Positions 43,120 to 51,854 of a stretch of DNA of 64,000 nt are shown here, piece by piece. Position numbers and translations under genes: made by a program. The stretch is taken from NCBI GenBank assembly GCA_945875585.1, contig CAMCLK010000018.1, forward strand, positions 1 through 64,000, in the 5' to 3' direction. The DNA comes from Candidatus Kuenenia stuttgartensis. GTDB lineage: Bacteria > Planctomycetota > Planctomycetia > Gemmatales > Gemmataceae. How positions within the stretch are numbered: position 1 is the stretch's first letter; each line of letters starts with the position of its first letter. The notes beneath the pieces were generated by a model. That model made no database searches. It was not told the DNA's origin and worked only from the letters and a program-made list of their open reading frames with translations.

Positions 43120-44619
43120 TTACGGCTCTGCATCACCCGTGTCTGGTTGATCCCGGTTCGACTCCAGCAGGTCTCGCCATGCCTTTTCTGCGCGGCGCCT
43201 GACGCTTCGCTTTTCAATGATCTCACGATCGCGTTCCATTGGCCAGTCTCGGCCAGCGCGCAATGCCTCGGCAACCACTTCAAGGTAGTCGTTGGAGGTT
43301 TTCAATAATGCCATGGCCAATGTGCGTGCTTGCTGCGTTACCTTGCCCTTGACCGTGGTTTCTGTCCATTCCACCAATAACGGGCCGCTGGTAGATCGCG
43401 AAGCATCTGCCAGCGTGGCAGCTTCTCCAGATGCCACCTCATTGCGTCGATACTTGTCGCGCATAAGCAGCGGTTGCCAATGATTTTCTTCACCTTGATG
43501 GAATGTCCGCAGCCATTTTGCCATTTCAGGTACTAAATGCTGATTAAGCCGGGGGATTTCTCCAGCATCCGCCCAACCCGATGCTGAGGCGTGTTCCATC
43601 CCGTACTGGCCAAGCAACCCCATGGCGACAACCGCACCCAGAAGAATGGAAGCGCCCATCGGCCTAGAATTGCCACCTCGAGCCATAAGCGCCAAGGCCC
43701 AGCCAACCATGGCTCCACCCAAGGCGCCGCCCAGATGGCCCATGGCGCTGATTCCTGGAATCAAGCTCATGGCGCCAATAAGAATCCCGTTAATCACCAG
43801 TGCGCGAGTCCAGCCCCGCCGCACATCGGCTGGAAGATGATTGCGGTTGATTATCAACCAAGCGCCCATGGCTCCCAGCAGTCCGCAAATACCTCCGGAA
43901 GCACCGCCGCCCGCGCCGGGCGATACGGCGGCCATAAGGGCAAATCCAGACCATACGGAGGCGATGAATATCAGAATGAAACCGACTGGGCCCCACAATG
44001 CTTCAGAGAGTTTTCCCAAGCTGTTCAAGCTGTAACTGTTCACCAGCAGGTGGATCAGCCCAAGGTGAACAAAGCCCGCGGAGATCAGCCCCCACCAGGC
44101 GTGAGGATCGTCGGGAACGAATAAGCCGATGCTTTTGTAAATCGGGAGTAGGCCCGGTTCATTAGGATTGAACAAAAAGGCGCTGATCATTCCGGCATTC
44201 AGGGCCAATATTGCGCCAATCCCGAAATCGATTGCTATCAGCAGAAGCAACCCACGGGTGGCCCATTGGAACTCAGCAGGCTGGGCAATACGGCCCAGAT
44301 CGTGCATCAGTTCGAGGGCTCGGATCCTGCCCTCTACCCAAAGTGCTAATGCATCGGGATTGTTAACAAGGTCGGCACCGGCCTGAGTTAGTCCTATCAA
44401 CAGTTGGGAATCGGTGTTTTCAGGATTTGGGGCAATGCGTTGAACAAGCCCCTGTTCGTGCAGTTGGTCGAGCACAGTCAGAACAAAATCGAGGTCTACG
44501 CCCGCGAGTTGGGCGAACCCGGCTGGTCTGAAACCATCGGGCATAGAGTTTGCCACCCGGAGGAGAAGTACCTCTTCCGGATGGCGCTCCTGTTCATAAT
44601 CAGTCTGGGGATCCGCCAT
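43120..44619 (-). CDS. Rhomboid protease with N-terminal winged-helix-like domain (rhomboid 2)
   Basis: The ATG at 44619 gives 499 residues; a TTG two codons earlier is the longer option. Residues 15-95 resemble a small winged-helix module (EEVLLLRVANSMPDGFRPAGFAQLAGVDLDFVLTVLDQLHEQGLV). The rhomboid domain lies at about 120-310, with His191 and Asn194 in IHLLVNSYSLNSLG, catalytic Ser241 (GASGGICGLLGAMGAW) and His295 (MGHLGGALGGAMVG). About 190 C-terminal residues are soluble, with a Glu/Arg-rich helical end. The combination with a DNA-binding-like domain is unusual. It lies 40 bp upstream of the ceramidase-LamG gene. Confidence 0.88.
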   Translation of the reverse strand: MADPQTDYEQERHPEEVLLLRVANSMPDGFRPAGFAQLAGVDLDFVLTVLDQLHEQGLVQRIAPNPENTDSQLLIGLTQAGADLVNNPDALALWVEGRIRALELMHDLGRIAQPAEFQWATRGLLLLIAIDFGIGAILALNAGMISAFLFNPNEPGLLPIYKSIGLFVPDDPHAWWGLISAGFVHLGLIHLLVNSYSLNSLGKLSEALWGPVGFILIFIASVWSGFALMAAVSPGAGGGASGGICGLLGAMGAWLIINRNHLPADVRRGWTRALVINGILIGAMSLIPGISAMGHLGGALGGAMVGWALALMARGGNSRPMGASILLGAVVAMGLLGQYGMEHASASGWADAGEIPRLNQHLVPEMAKWLRTFHQGEENHWQPLLMRDKYRRNEVASGEAATLADASRSTSGPLLVEWTETTVKGKVTQQARTLAMALLKTSNDYLEVVAEALRAGRDWPMERDREIIEKRSVRRRAEKAWRDLLESNRDQPDTGDAEP

Positions 44620-44640
44620 GAGCAAGGGCCCCGGGTATCA

Positions 44641-45213
44641 TTAGGCCTTAAGCAAACCTTTGGCCCGCGCGTAAGGGAATACGCCACCAGCTTCGAGAAT
44701 AGGAGCCACTTCACCCAGAGGTTTCAGCTCGTAAGTCTCGTTGCTGGTAAGATTTTCTAGGCGACCCGCAATGGCGTCCAGACGCAATTCATCGCCTGTG
44801 CAAACCGTTTCGCAGAGTCGCTTGACAGACTCAAGGGGAATCAGATACCCGCCATTGACCGAATTGCGGAAAAAGATGCGGGCATAAAACTCAGCCACAA
44901 CGGCCTTGATGCCAGCAGCGTCGAGCGCAACGGGTGCGTGCTCACGGGAGGAACCGCAACCAAAGTTCCGGCCAGCGATGATGATGGAATAGGGCGAGAC
45001 AAACTCGTTGGCAGGCCCGTGAAGGGGAATATGCCCTTTGGGCAATCCGCCCTGCGCGGGTGGGACCCCGGCCAAGGCATACTTACCAAACATTTTGTAT
45101 TCCTCGGGAATCGAGGGATTGAATGTCAGGTACTGAGCCGGAATGATCTGGTCTGTGTCGATGTTGTCGCCCAGAACGTATGCCTTGCCCTGAATAATGG
45201 TGCTCAGATTCAC
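44641..45213 (-). CDS. leuD: 3-isopropylmalate dehydratase small subunit
   Basis: LeuD and LeuC together isomerise 2- to 3-isopropylmalate in leucine synthesis. The GTG at 45213 overlaps the leuC TGA and opens VNLSTIIQGKAYVLGDNIDTDQIIPAQYL, the family start; an upstream frame within leuC is spurious. The 190-residue protein has the swivel-domain motifs DNIDTDQIIP, GRNFGCGSSREHAPVAL and FFRNSVNGGYLIP. The length is nearer the archaeal/homoaconitase-type small subunit than the 200-residue E. coli LeuD. The overlap indicates translational coupling with leuC. Confidence 0.92.
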   Translation of the reverse strand: MNLSTIIQGKAYVLGDNIDTDQIIPAQYLTFNPSIPEEYKMFGKYALAGVPPAQGGLPKGHIPLHGPANEFVSPYSIIIAGRNFGCGSSREHAPVALDAAGIKAVVAEFYARIFFRNSVNGGYLIPLESVKRLCETVCTGDELRLDAIAGRLENLTSNETYELKPLGEVAPILEAGGVFPYARAKGLLKA

Positions 45214-46520
45214 GAGAGGTACTCCCGGGGATCGGTGATGCTGCCTCGAAGTGCGCTCGCTGCAACCGTGAGCGGGCTGGCCAAAAACACTTCGGCCTGC
45301 TTGTGTCCCATGCGGCCGGGGAAATTGCGGTTGGTGGTGCTGATGCACTTGATTGCCGAGTTCAGGCGACCGAAGGTGTCAGATGGGCCACCCAGGCATG
45401 CCGCGCAAGAGGCCTCGCCAATCTTGGCGCCAGCGTTGAGGAATATTTCCTCAAGGGTCTGTCCGCCGTCGATCCGTTCAGTTTTGAGCAGACGGGCAAT
45501 TTCAGTGGTCGCTGGCACCACGAAAGTGTCGATCTTCACCGAATGGCCATTGAGAATGCGGGCCGCTGCGCGGAAATCCGTCATTTTGCCGCCGGTGCAC
45601 GAACCGATGTAAGCGCGGTCGATGGGTGTCCCCTGAATTTCATCGACGTAGGCGCGGTTGTCTGGGCTGTGTGGCTTGGCTACCACAGGACGCAGCTTGG
45701 TAACGTCATAAACCCATTCACGGGCAAAGGGAGCATCGGAGTCTGATTGCTCAACAACGAACGGCTTTGCCGATTTGTCGCGCGATTTCACAAAGTCGAC
45801 GGTTTTCTGGTCCGCACGAATGATCCCGTTCTTGCCGCCCGCCTCGATGGCCATGTTGCAAAGGGTCATGCGTTCTTCGATGTTGAGGCAGTAAACGCCA
45901 TCGCCATCGAATTCCATCGCCATGTAGGTGGCGCCGTCGCAACCAATATCGCCAATAACGGCCAGAATAAGATCCTTGGCCATCAGGTAGGGTGGCAGTT
46001 CACCATGAAACACAAAGCGAAGGGTGGGTGGGACTTTCAACCAAGTCTTACCCGTTCCCATCACGAAGCCAGCGTCTGTATTGCCAATACCCGTGGCGAA
46101 CTCACCAAATGCACCCGCGGTGCATGTGTGGCTGTCGGTACCGAGCAAAATTTCGCCGGGGCGTGTGTGACCTTCTTCGGGAAGGGCGATATGGCACACG
46201 CCTTTGTAGCGTTCCGTGCCAACGTCGTAAAAGTGAGGCAGATTTTGCTCTGCCACAAATGCCCGTAGCACATCGACATTGCGATTGGCCATGGCATCGG
46301 CGGTAAAGATGTAGTGATCCGGGATGATGACCACCTTGTCGCGGTCCCAGACTTTGGCTTGCCTGCCAAAATTCTGGTGGAACACGCCAATGGTGCCCGG
46401 TCCGCAGACGTCGTGGGTCATCAGAACGTCAACATCAACCCAGATGTTGTCACCTGGCTGGACGGAGGCCCGACCTGAATGTCGAGCCAAAATTTTCTCC
46501 GTCAGGGTCATGCCTGCCAT
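45210..46520 (-). CDS. leuC: 3-isopropylmalate dehydratase large subunit (HacA-like type)
   Basis: This 436-residue aconitase-family protein carries the [4Fe-4S] cysteine in GTDSHTCTAGAFGEFATGIGNTD, and the pair in YIGSCTGGKMTDFRAAARIL and AACLGGPSDTF. The SHT and GSCT motifs and the length of about 430 place it in the shorter archaeal/HacA-type group rather than the 465-residue enterobacterial LeuC. Homoaconitase or another dehydratase is a possible alternative; co-occurrence with leuD fits leucine synthesis. Its start faces mtaB divergently, 85 bp away. An internal ATG four codons in is an equally good start. Confidence 0.9.
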   Translation of the reverse strand: MAGMTLTEKILARHSGRASVQPGDNIWVDVDVLMTHDVCGPGTIGVFHQNFGRQAKVWDRDKVVIIPDHYIFTADAMANRNVDVLRAFVAEQNLPHFYDVGTERYKGVCHIALPEEGHTRPGEILLGTDSHTCTAGAFGEFATGIGNTDAGFVMGTGKTWLKVPPTLRFVFHGELPPYLMAKDLILAVIGDIGCDGATYMAMEFDGDGVYCLNIEERMTLCNMAIEAGGKNGIIRADQKTVDFVKSRDKSAKPFVVEQSDSDAPFAREWVYDVTKLRPVVAKPHSPDNRAYVDEIQGTPIDRAYIGSCTGGKMTDFRAAARILNGHSVKIDTFVVPATTEIARLLKTERIDGGQTLEEIFLNAGAKIGEASCAACLGGPSDTFGRLNSAIKCISTTNRNFPGRMGHKQAEVFLASPLTVAASALRGSITDPREYLS

Positions 46521-46605
46521 GTCCAGGAAATCTCCATTCGTTAACTCGTCACTTTTTCATGTTACTATAAGAGTGACGTTCCGTCGAATCGGGTTGCTGA
46601 TTCTC

Positions 46606-47964
46606 ATGATGGTGCCAATGGTTTTGCCTATGCTTTCCGAACACCCGGAATCATCGACGCTGCCCGGTCGGGTACGCCTCATCACGCTTGGTTGCCGTGC
46701 TAATCAGTACGAATCCCAGCGCACCGTCGAAATGTTGGAGTCTGCTGGCTGGACCGTTGCCGAGGAATCGAGCCCAGCAGACCTTTGCATCATTAATACC
46801 TGCACCGTCACACACGACGCCGACGCCAAAGCGCGGTTGATGGTTCGTCGATTGGGCCGTGAAAATCCCGGCGCGCAGATTGGCATTATGGGGTGCGCGA
46901 CAGCTTCCAACCCCGATCAAATGGCAGCGTTGCCCGGTGTTACCGCCGTCATAGACTCGCGTGGCGACCTTGCGACCCAGCTTCAGCGCTTTGGCGTGGT
47001 GAGCCCCGGAAATGGCATCAGCCGGTTCGACCAGCACCAGCGAGCTTTTCTCAAGGTTCAGGATGGTTGCCTGCTCGATTGTGCTTACTGCATTATTCCA
47101 AAGGTGCGCCCCAAGTTTGGCAGCAGACCTTTGGCCGATATCTTGCTCGAGGCTCGCCGCCTCGTTGATGCTGGCTACCGCGAAATTGTGCTCACGGGGA
47201 TTCATCTGGGCCATTACGGGCTCGACCTCAGCCGGGGGCTTCCAAAAGACCAATGGACTCGTTTGTGGCATCTACTCGATGCACTTCTTGCCATTCCCGG
47301 CGGCTGTCGGTTTCGGCTTTCCAGTCTGGACGCGGCAGAAGCCCATCCGGAACTGATCGCTCGACTGGCAGGATCGCCCCGTGTGGCGCCACATGTGCAT
47401 CTCTGCCTGCAAAGTGGGTCCGACGCCGTGCTTAAGCGTATGCGCCGGCGTTACACGGTCGCATCGTATCTCGACCGGTGCGACCGCATGCGCGAAGCGC
47501 TCGACAACCCTGGCTTGAGCACAGATATCATTGTTGGTTTCCCCGGTGAAACTGACGCCGATTTCGAGGCGACTTTAGCCACGGCCCGCGCTGCGCGTTT
47601 TTCTGATATTCACGTGTTCAGCTACAGTCCCAGACGCGGCACCGATGCTTTCACGATGCCGGATACATTGCCTCCGGAAATCATACGCGAACGCCGTCTA
47701 CGTTTGGAATCGCTGGCAGGCGAGATGGCTGCCGATTACCGGTCCAGCTTGGTGGGATCCACGCTTGGAGTGGTGGTGGAATCGGCTCAGGATTCCGATT
47801 GGGTTGTCGGCACAGCCTGTCGCGGCGTTAAAGTCAGGCTTCGCGGTAGTATTGAGTCGTTGCGGCGGCAACTGGTGGATGTGGTTATTGAAAGCAGTAC
47901 CGGAGATCTACTCACGGGGGCTTACAAGCAAACCTTGTCACGGTTGCCGCTGGCCACTGTTTGA
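46606..47964 (+). CDS. mtaB: MiaB-like methylthiotransferase MtaB
   Basis: MtaB adds a methylthio group to t6A37 in tRNAs reading ANN codons. The radical-SAM cluster cysteines are in CLLDCAYCIIP. The N-terminal UPF0004 domain supplies three more (TLGCRANQYES, INTCTVTHDAD, IMGCATAS) for the second iron-sulfur cluster. A short TRAM-like C-terminus ends the protein. The frame runs upstream into leuC without a stop; ATGs at 46606, 46609, 46618 and 46630 lack clear ribosome sites, and 46606 is chosen provisionally (452 residues). The 'GCRANQ' motif favours MtaB over MiaB or RimO. Confidence 0.87.
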   Translation: MMVPMVLPMLSEHPESSTLPGRVRLITLGCRANQYESQRTVEMLESAGWTVAEESSPADLCIINTCTVTHDADAKARLMVRRLGRENPGAQIGIMGCATASNPDQMAALPGVTAVIDSRGDLATQLQRFGVVSPGNGISRFDQHQRAFLKVQDGCLLDCAYCIIPKVRPKFGSRPLADILLEARRLVDAGYREIVLTGIHLGHYGLDLSRGLPKDQWTRLWHLLDALLAIPGGCRFRLSSLDAAEAHPELIARLAGSPRVAPHVHLCLQSGSDAVLKRMRRRYTVASYLDRCDRMREALDNPGLSTDIIVGFPGETDADFEATLATARAARFSDIHVFSYSPRRGTDAFTMPDTLPPEIIRERRLRLESLAGEMAADYRSSLVGSTLGVVVESAQDSDWVVGTACRGVKVRLRGSIESLRRQLVDVVIESSTGDLLTGAYKQTLSRLPLATV

Positions 47965-47995
47965 CGCAAGTGACGGTGTTGGGCGCTCCGGCTCC

Positions 47996-49057
47996 TTATT
48001 TGTCGCTTTTCCATAAAAGACTATCTGAGTCGATACCCCATCGCATATTGCCTGATTTTAAGCTGGCATCGAATCCTCTGGTGGAAAGCCGGATTTCTGG
48101 TATACCAAGGCGCGATGGCTGAATTCCCAGCGCGTCGGTTGTGGCGGCGTATGTGCCATGCTTCTTCTGGTAGTCCCGCTGCGAATAATAAACCTGGTGA
48201 AGCAGGTCTTTGATTCCCTGAGTGCCATCGGCCTTATATTCTAGGTTCCCGCTTGTTTTGTTACTGAATTGCAGGTAGCCCCAACGCTCTGGTCGGTGCA
48301 TGTCGATCACGCTTTGAGGGGACCAGACCCAGTTATGCTCTGGTTTGCCTTTCACCTTCACATACTTGCCGTTTTCAATAACAATATCCCATTCAACGCG
48401 TGAGAAATTGATCCGCCATTGATCTCCGTCTTTGGGTGGAACAGGTGTGTTGGACATTTCTTTCAGACTTTCCCATGGCCATGCGATTTCCACCGTCCAG
48501 CCTTTGTCGGTATCGCCGGGGTTATTGAGCGAACCATTCAGATGGACGGCTGTCTTCAGCCCCATGATTTCCCATGCGTTCAGGGCTTTGCCGCCATCTT
48601 TGTAAGGTTTGGAAAGGAGCAGGTCCCATGTGGTGTTTTTGGCATTGAGTTCAAGTTCACCGTAGAGGTGGTTGTCGCCGTCTGGGTCGATGAAAACTTC
48701 AAAATCCGGGTCTTGAAAAATAACCGAATCGTGCGCGGCAAGATTAGCCCACAGGTGTGGTTCTTCCATTTCCGCGGCAATGTACAGCGCGTTTTTGTCC
48801 CACAGCATTTTCATGCGCGTGCGGAAGCGTGGCTTGGGCTTGATGTCGCCTTCGATATCCACGAAATCAGCGCTCCACGGGGCTGATTTCCACGCCGCGT
48901 CATCAAGCTTCCCATCGATGACAGGGGCGGTTTCCGCGGTCATGCAAACGTAACCACGCGGTGGTTCCATGGCCTTGGGCGCTTGCCCGGCATCAATCCA
49001 TGCAGCCGTGGCAATCAGCGGCAAGAACACAAGACAACAGCGAGCGGTGGTATGCAT
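47996..49057 (-). CDS. Exported carbohydrate-binding family 9-like protein
   Basis: AGGA nine bases before the ATG at 49057 favours it over the ATG at 49066; the product is 353 residues. A signal peptide (about 1-24) precedes a CBM9-type beta-sandwich. Visible signature segments are APVIDGKLDDAAWKSAPWSADFVDI, TRMKMLWDKNALYIAAEMEEPHLWA, DPDFEVFIDPDGDNHLYGELELNA and GWTVEIAWPWESL. CBM9 modules bind sugars, often at reducing ends. The last 90 residues do not match a module I recognise. It is the last of three exported genes on this strand and converges on mtaB. Confidence 0.82.
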   Translation of the reverse strand: MHTTARCCLVFLPLIATAAWIDAGQAPKAMEPPRGYVCMTAETAPVIDGKLDDAAWKSAPWSADFVDIEGDIKPKPRFRTRMKMLWDKNALYIAAEMEEPHLWANLAAHDSVIFQDPDFEVFIDPDGDNHLYGELELNAKNTTWDLLLSKPYKDGGKALNAWEIMGLKTAVHLNGSLNNPGDTDKGWTVEIAWPWESLKEMSNTPVPPKDGDQWRINFSRVEWDIVIENGKYVKVKGKPEHNWVWSPQSVIDMHRPERWGYLQFSNKTSGNLEYKADGTQGIKDLLHQVYYSQRDYQKKHGTYAATTDALGIQPSRLGIPEIRLSTRGFDASLKSGNMRWGIDSDSLLWKSDK

Positions 49058-49085
49058 GGCGAACATTCCTGGCGGCCTCGTTGAG

Positions 49086-50348
49086 TTATTTGGAAACAGG
49101 AAGGCTGACGCTTATTTCAGAATCGAATATCAGTTTGGGGTCGCCCCTGTTGGCAAGGGTTTTGATCAGAGTGCCAATTGTGCGGGGGGCGATACCGTTA
49201 TGCAAAACCTTGCCACCAAACGAAATGCTCACGGGTTTGTCCAGATCGAGCATGCGGTCGTCGAGGCGCACCAGCACGGTCGCGACATTTTCAGCACTGG
49301 TGATCTCGATTGTTTGCATGGCGCGTTGAGCTGTAATTAGCGAACCGCCGGTGACCTTGTCGGCAGGAACAGCAAGCCAGTAAGAGCGGTCGTGGGCGGC
49401 ACCGCTTTGCTTCCAAACAACCCGTTCCGGGATGCTATCGCGTTGAAACTTGGCCATCCATGGCAAGGCTGCCTTGTCTTCCAGGTTCATCCAGTGGCCT
49501 TTTCCCTCGTGAATTTTCACGAAGTGCTGATATCCCTTGGGATCGGATTTTTGCAGGGCATCCAGCATCTGGCCGTACTCGGTGCCGATCTTGTTGCGGT
49601 TGTAGGCGCCATCGTTGGCGCCCACCTGCAAGGCGAACGGAACATTCCGCAGGGATAGCAGGGGAACGCCGTTGGGGTGGCCAGCCATCATGGCGGCTGC
49701 AGCCCAATGGTCTGCCATGCGTGGCGCCAGTTGATAAACGCCGTCGCCTCCGGCCGAATAGCCCAGCACATAAACCCGGTCGGGATTCACATCTTCTAAC
49801 ACAATCAAGTTTTCGATCAGTCTGGAAAACATGCGGTCGATATGGCCTTCGTGCCACAGGTTCCATGTGTTGGTGGGGGCTCTGGGTGCCAGATAAATGC
49901 CTTCATCCAGCGTGTACAGCCTTTTCTGGTTGTTCCACTGCTGGTCGTTCACCTGTTTCGGCGCGCCGCCACCACCATGAAGAGAAATCCACAGGCTTCT
50001 GCCCCCTTTGGGTTTGTTGCCAAAGGTTTTGAAATCAAACGGCATTTCCAGCGCGCCTTCTTTGATCATTTTGTTTTTGATTTCTAAGGAGCGTTCCGCC
50101 CTGATCATGGCGCGGTGCGATTCCCGAATGTGGTTGCGCGCGGCAAGGGCATCTGCCTTGGTTAGGGGGATAGTGGCGAAATCTTTCGTGAAAAGATCCG
50201 CCAAGCTTCCTGGTTTTTCATCGAGTGCAGATTTCAAGGCGGTCACCGCATCGCCCGAGCGCTTCGCATCGGGGCCAGCGGCGCGCCCAATGGAAACGAT
50301 GGCGATGCCAATAAGAAGAATCGTGAATGCGCGCATGTTACGTTCCAT
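49086..50348 (-). CDS. Exported alpha/beta hydrolase
   Basis: This 420-residue protein has a signal peptide (about 1-23). The hydrolase domain shows the oxyanion loop SLHGGGG, nucleophile Ser198 in GYSAGGDG, and probable acid Asp246 (GANDGAYN) and His285 (HEGKGHWMN). It resembles the poly(3-hydroxybutyrate) depolymerase/feruloyl esterase group or prolyl-oligopeptidase-like peptidases. After residue 300 a beta-rich domain follows (SYWLAVPADKVTGG, VSISFGGKVLHNG). The substrate is not known; polymer or ester hydrolysis outside the cytoplasm is likely. It lies between the CBM9-like and transglutaminase-like genes with gaps of about 28 bp. Confidence 0.83.
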   Translation of the reverse strand: MERNMRAFTILLIGIAIVSIGRAAGPDAKRSGDAVTALKSALDEKPGSLADLFTKDFATIPLTKADALAARNHIRESHRAMIRAERSLEIKNKMIKEGALEMPFDFKTFGNKPKGGRSLWISLHGGGGAPKQVNDQQWNNQKRLYTLDEGIYLAPRAPTNTWNLWHEGHIDRMFSRLIENLIVLEDVNPDRVYVLGYSAGGDGVYQLAPRMADHWAAAAMMAGHPNGVPLLSLRNVPFALQVGANDGAYNRNKIGTEYGQMLDALQKSDPKGYQHFVKIHEGKGHWMNLEDKAALPWMAKFQRDSIPERVVWKQSGAAHDRSYWLAVPADKVTGGSLITAQRAMQTIEITSAENVATVLVRLDDRMLDLDKPVSISFGGKVLHNGIAPRTIGTLIKTLANRGDPKLIFDSEISVSLPVSK

Positions 50349-50374
50349 GTTGAAAGAGTGTTGGTGCTGATTCG

Positions 50375-51532
50375 CTATTTGGCCTGAATAATGAAATCGA
50401 CCACCTGCTGGCTTCCTGCCGCACCTGTGCGCACCTTCTTTTCAGATGTGCTGACTTTGATGGTGAATTCCTTGTCCGGGGCGAGGTCGAAGGTCAGGAA
50501 GTCGTTCAGGTCGGCTGATTCACCACGCGTTTTTCCCTCAAGCTTGATTGAAGTGTCGGTAGGTGAAGAAACGGTGATTGCTGTCACCACTCTTTTCTGA
50601 TTTTGGTCCACCACCTTAATGAAAACCCTAACTGTGCTCGGTGGCGAACTGGCTTTTTTGGCATAGCGGTCCGTAATGTTTTCACCGGGAACCGTTGTCA
50701 CATCACGTGCCCAGACCAGTGGGAAATGAACGGTTGTTCTGCGGAAACTGGTGGCGTAAATCGCATGTTCGGGTGAATCGTGTTTGGCCTTGGCTGCGTC
50801 TCCCACAAACCAGCCGCGGTCTAAGCCGTTGGGATCGGCTTCGCAGGCACCGGTGAAGTGCCAGCCACCATCGTGGATTTCCAACCAGGTGTGGTTGCCC
50901 CGTTTGTCGTACCAGTTGGGAGTTCCAACGATTCGCGTGGGAATGCACACGGCTCTGCAGGCGTCGCTCAAAACAATCGAAAGTCCGGTGCAGGAAGCGT
51001 TGCCTTGGGCAATCGATTCAGCAGGGCTGAGGTTGGGGGCCCTCCGTTGGGGGGCATATCGCAGTTTCAATGTCTTGAAAAGTTCCGAATTGAGCTTCTG
51101 GGTGGCTTCGGTGGGGGTTTTGCAATCTTTGATCATGGGCTTGCATTGGTCGAAAAATGCCTTGCGCCATGGGTCGCGTTTTTCATCCAGATTGGCGTAA
51201 GGCAGAACATTGTTGAAGAACAGATCGTCTGGAATCTCTTTGCCCCAAGGAACCTGTTGCTTTGCTTTGTAGGCCAGCTCGTGATTGGTCAACAAGAACG
51301 ATGCCTTGAGGTTAAGCAGGTCGGAATCGGGCATGTTTTCAACGAGGAAAACCATGCCCTTTTGCTGGTCTTTGGGAACAGATGTCAGCGCCTTGACCAG
51401 TTCTTGCCTGTTGTCTTTGGCAACGATGAGTCTGTTTTCAACAGATTGTGGCCACCATCGGGCCTCTTGTTCGCCCGGAAGCGCCGATAAAGCAATGAAC
51501 AAAAGGCTGGTTAGCAAATGGCTTTCAATCAT
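50375..51532 (-). CDS. Exported transglutaminase-like protein
   Basis: The ATG at 51532, with AGGG nine bases upstream, gives 385 residues; the longer frame has a weaker N-terminus. A signal peptide (about 1-20) precedes a helical region. The transglutaminase core carries Cys181 (GNASCTGLSIVLSDACRAV), His214 (RGNHTWLEIHD) and Asp233 (CEADPNGLD), the papain-like triad in family order. A C-terminal beta domain (about 290-385) follows. Bacterial relatives are peptidases or amidases more often than crosslinkers. It is the first of the three exported genes on this strand. Confidence 0.84.
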   Translation of the reverse strand: MIESHLLTSLLFIALSALPGEQEARWWPQSVENRLIVAKDNRQELVKALTSVPKDQQKGMVFLVENMPDSDLLNLKASFLLTNHELAYKAKQQVPWGKEIPDDLFFNNVLPYANLDEKRDPWRKAFFDQCKPMIKDCKTPTEATQKLNSELFKTLKLRYAPQRRAPNLSPAESIAQGNASCTGLSIVLSDACRAVCIPTRIVGTPNWYDKRGNHTWLEIHDGGWHFTGACEADPNGLDRGWFVGDAAKAKHDSPEHAIYATSFRRTTVHFPLVWARDVTTVPGENITDRYAKKASSPPSTVRVFIKVVDQNQKRVVTAITVSSPTDTSIKLEGKTRGESADLNDFLTFDLAPDKEFTIKVSTSEKKVRTGAAGSQQVVDFIIQAK

Positions 51533-51854
51533 GGCGCTGCCCTTAGTGGTTGACGCGACCTGATGCCAAGAAAATTTCTGGAAGGTACTGAAGGAAGGGA
51601 GGAACAATCAGTGTTGAAATAGTTACAGGAAACCACGGCTCCGACAAGCCGGGTGGCTGTTGCAGATACCTGCTTCAAGCCGGTTATTAACGGCCATCAT
51701 GAGGCTTCGCAGCATAAAGATTCCACTATTGCATGGATGCTCATGATGCTGCATGGAAATTGCAACGCGGCACCTTGACCCTGCCTGTGTACAGCCTTCC
51801 GTCGGGCTGTTACGGTGAGGGAATACGTTGTGCTGTGCTGTGGCTGAGGTACCG
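51533..51854. other. 322-bp divergent intergenic region
   Basis: It separates the transglutaminase-like gene from the DUF1549/DUF1553 gene and should hold both promoters; no strong -35/-10 pair was found. It contains an inverted repeat CATCATGAG/CTCATGATG (51695-51703, 51740-51748). A small hairpin ACAGCC/GGCTGT (51791-51810) lies about 45 bp before the + strand start. No RNA gene was recognised. Confidence 0.6.

Noticed and set aside
46324..46605. Upstream part of the MtaB frame
   Set aside because: It lies antisense to the leuC start and shows no similarity to MiaB-family proteins, which begin near the TLGCRANQ segment.
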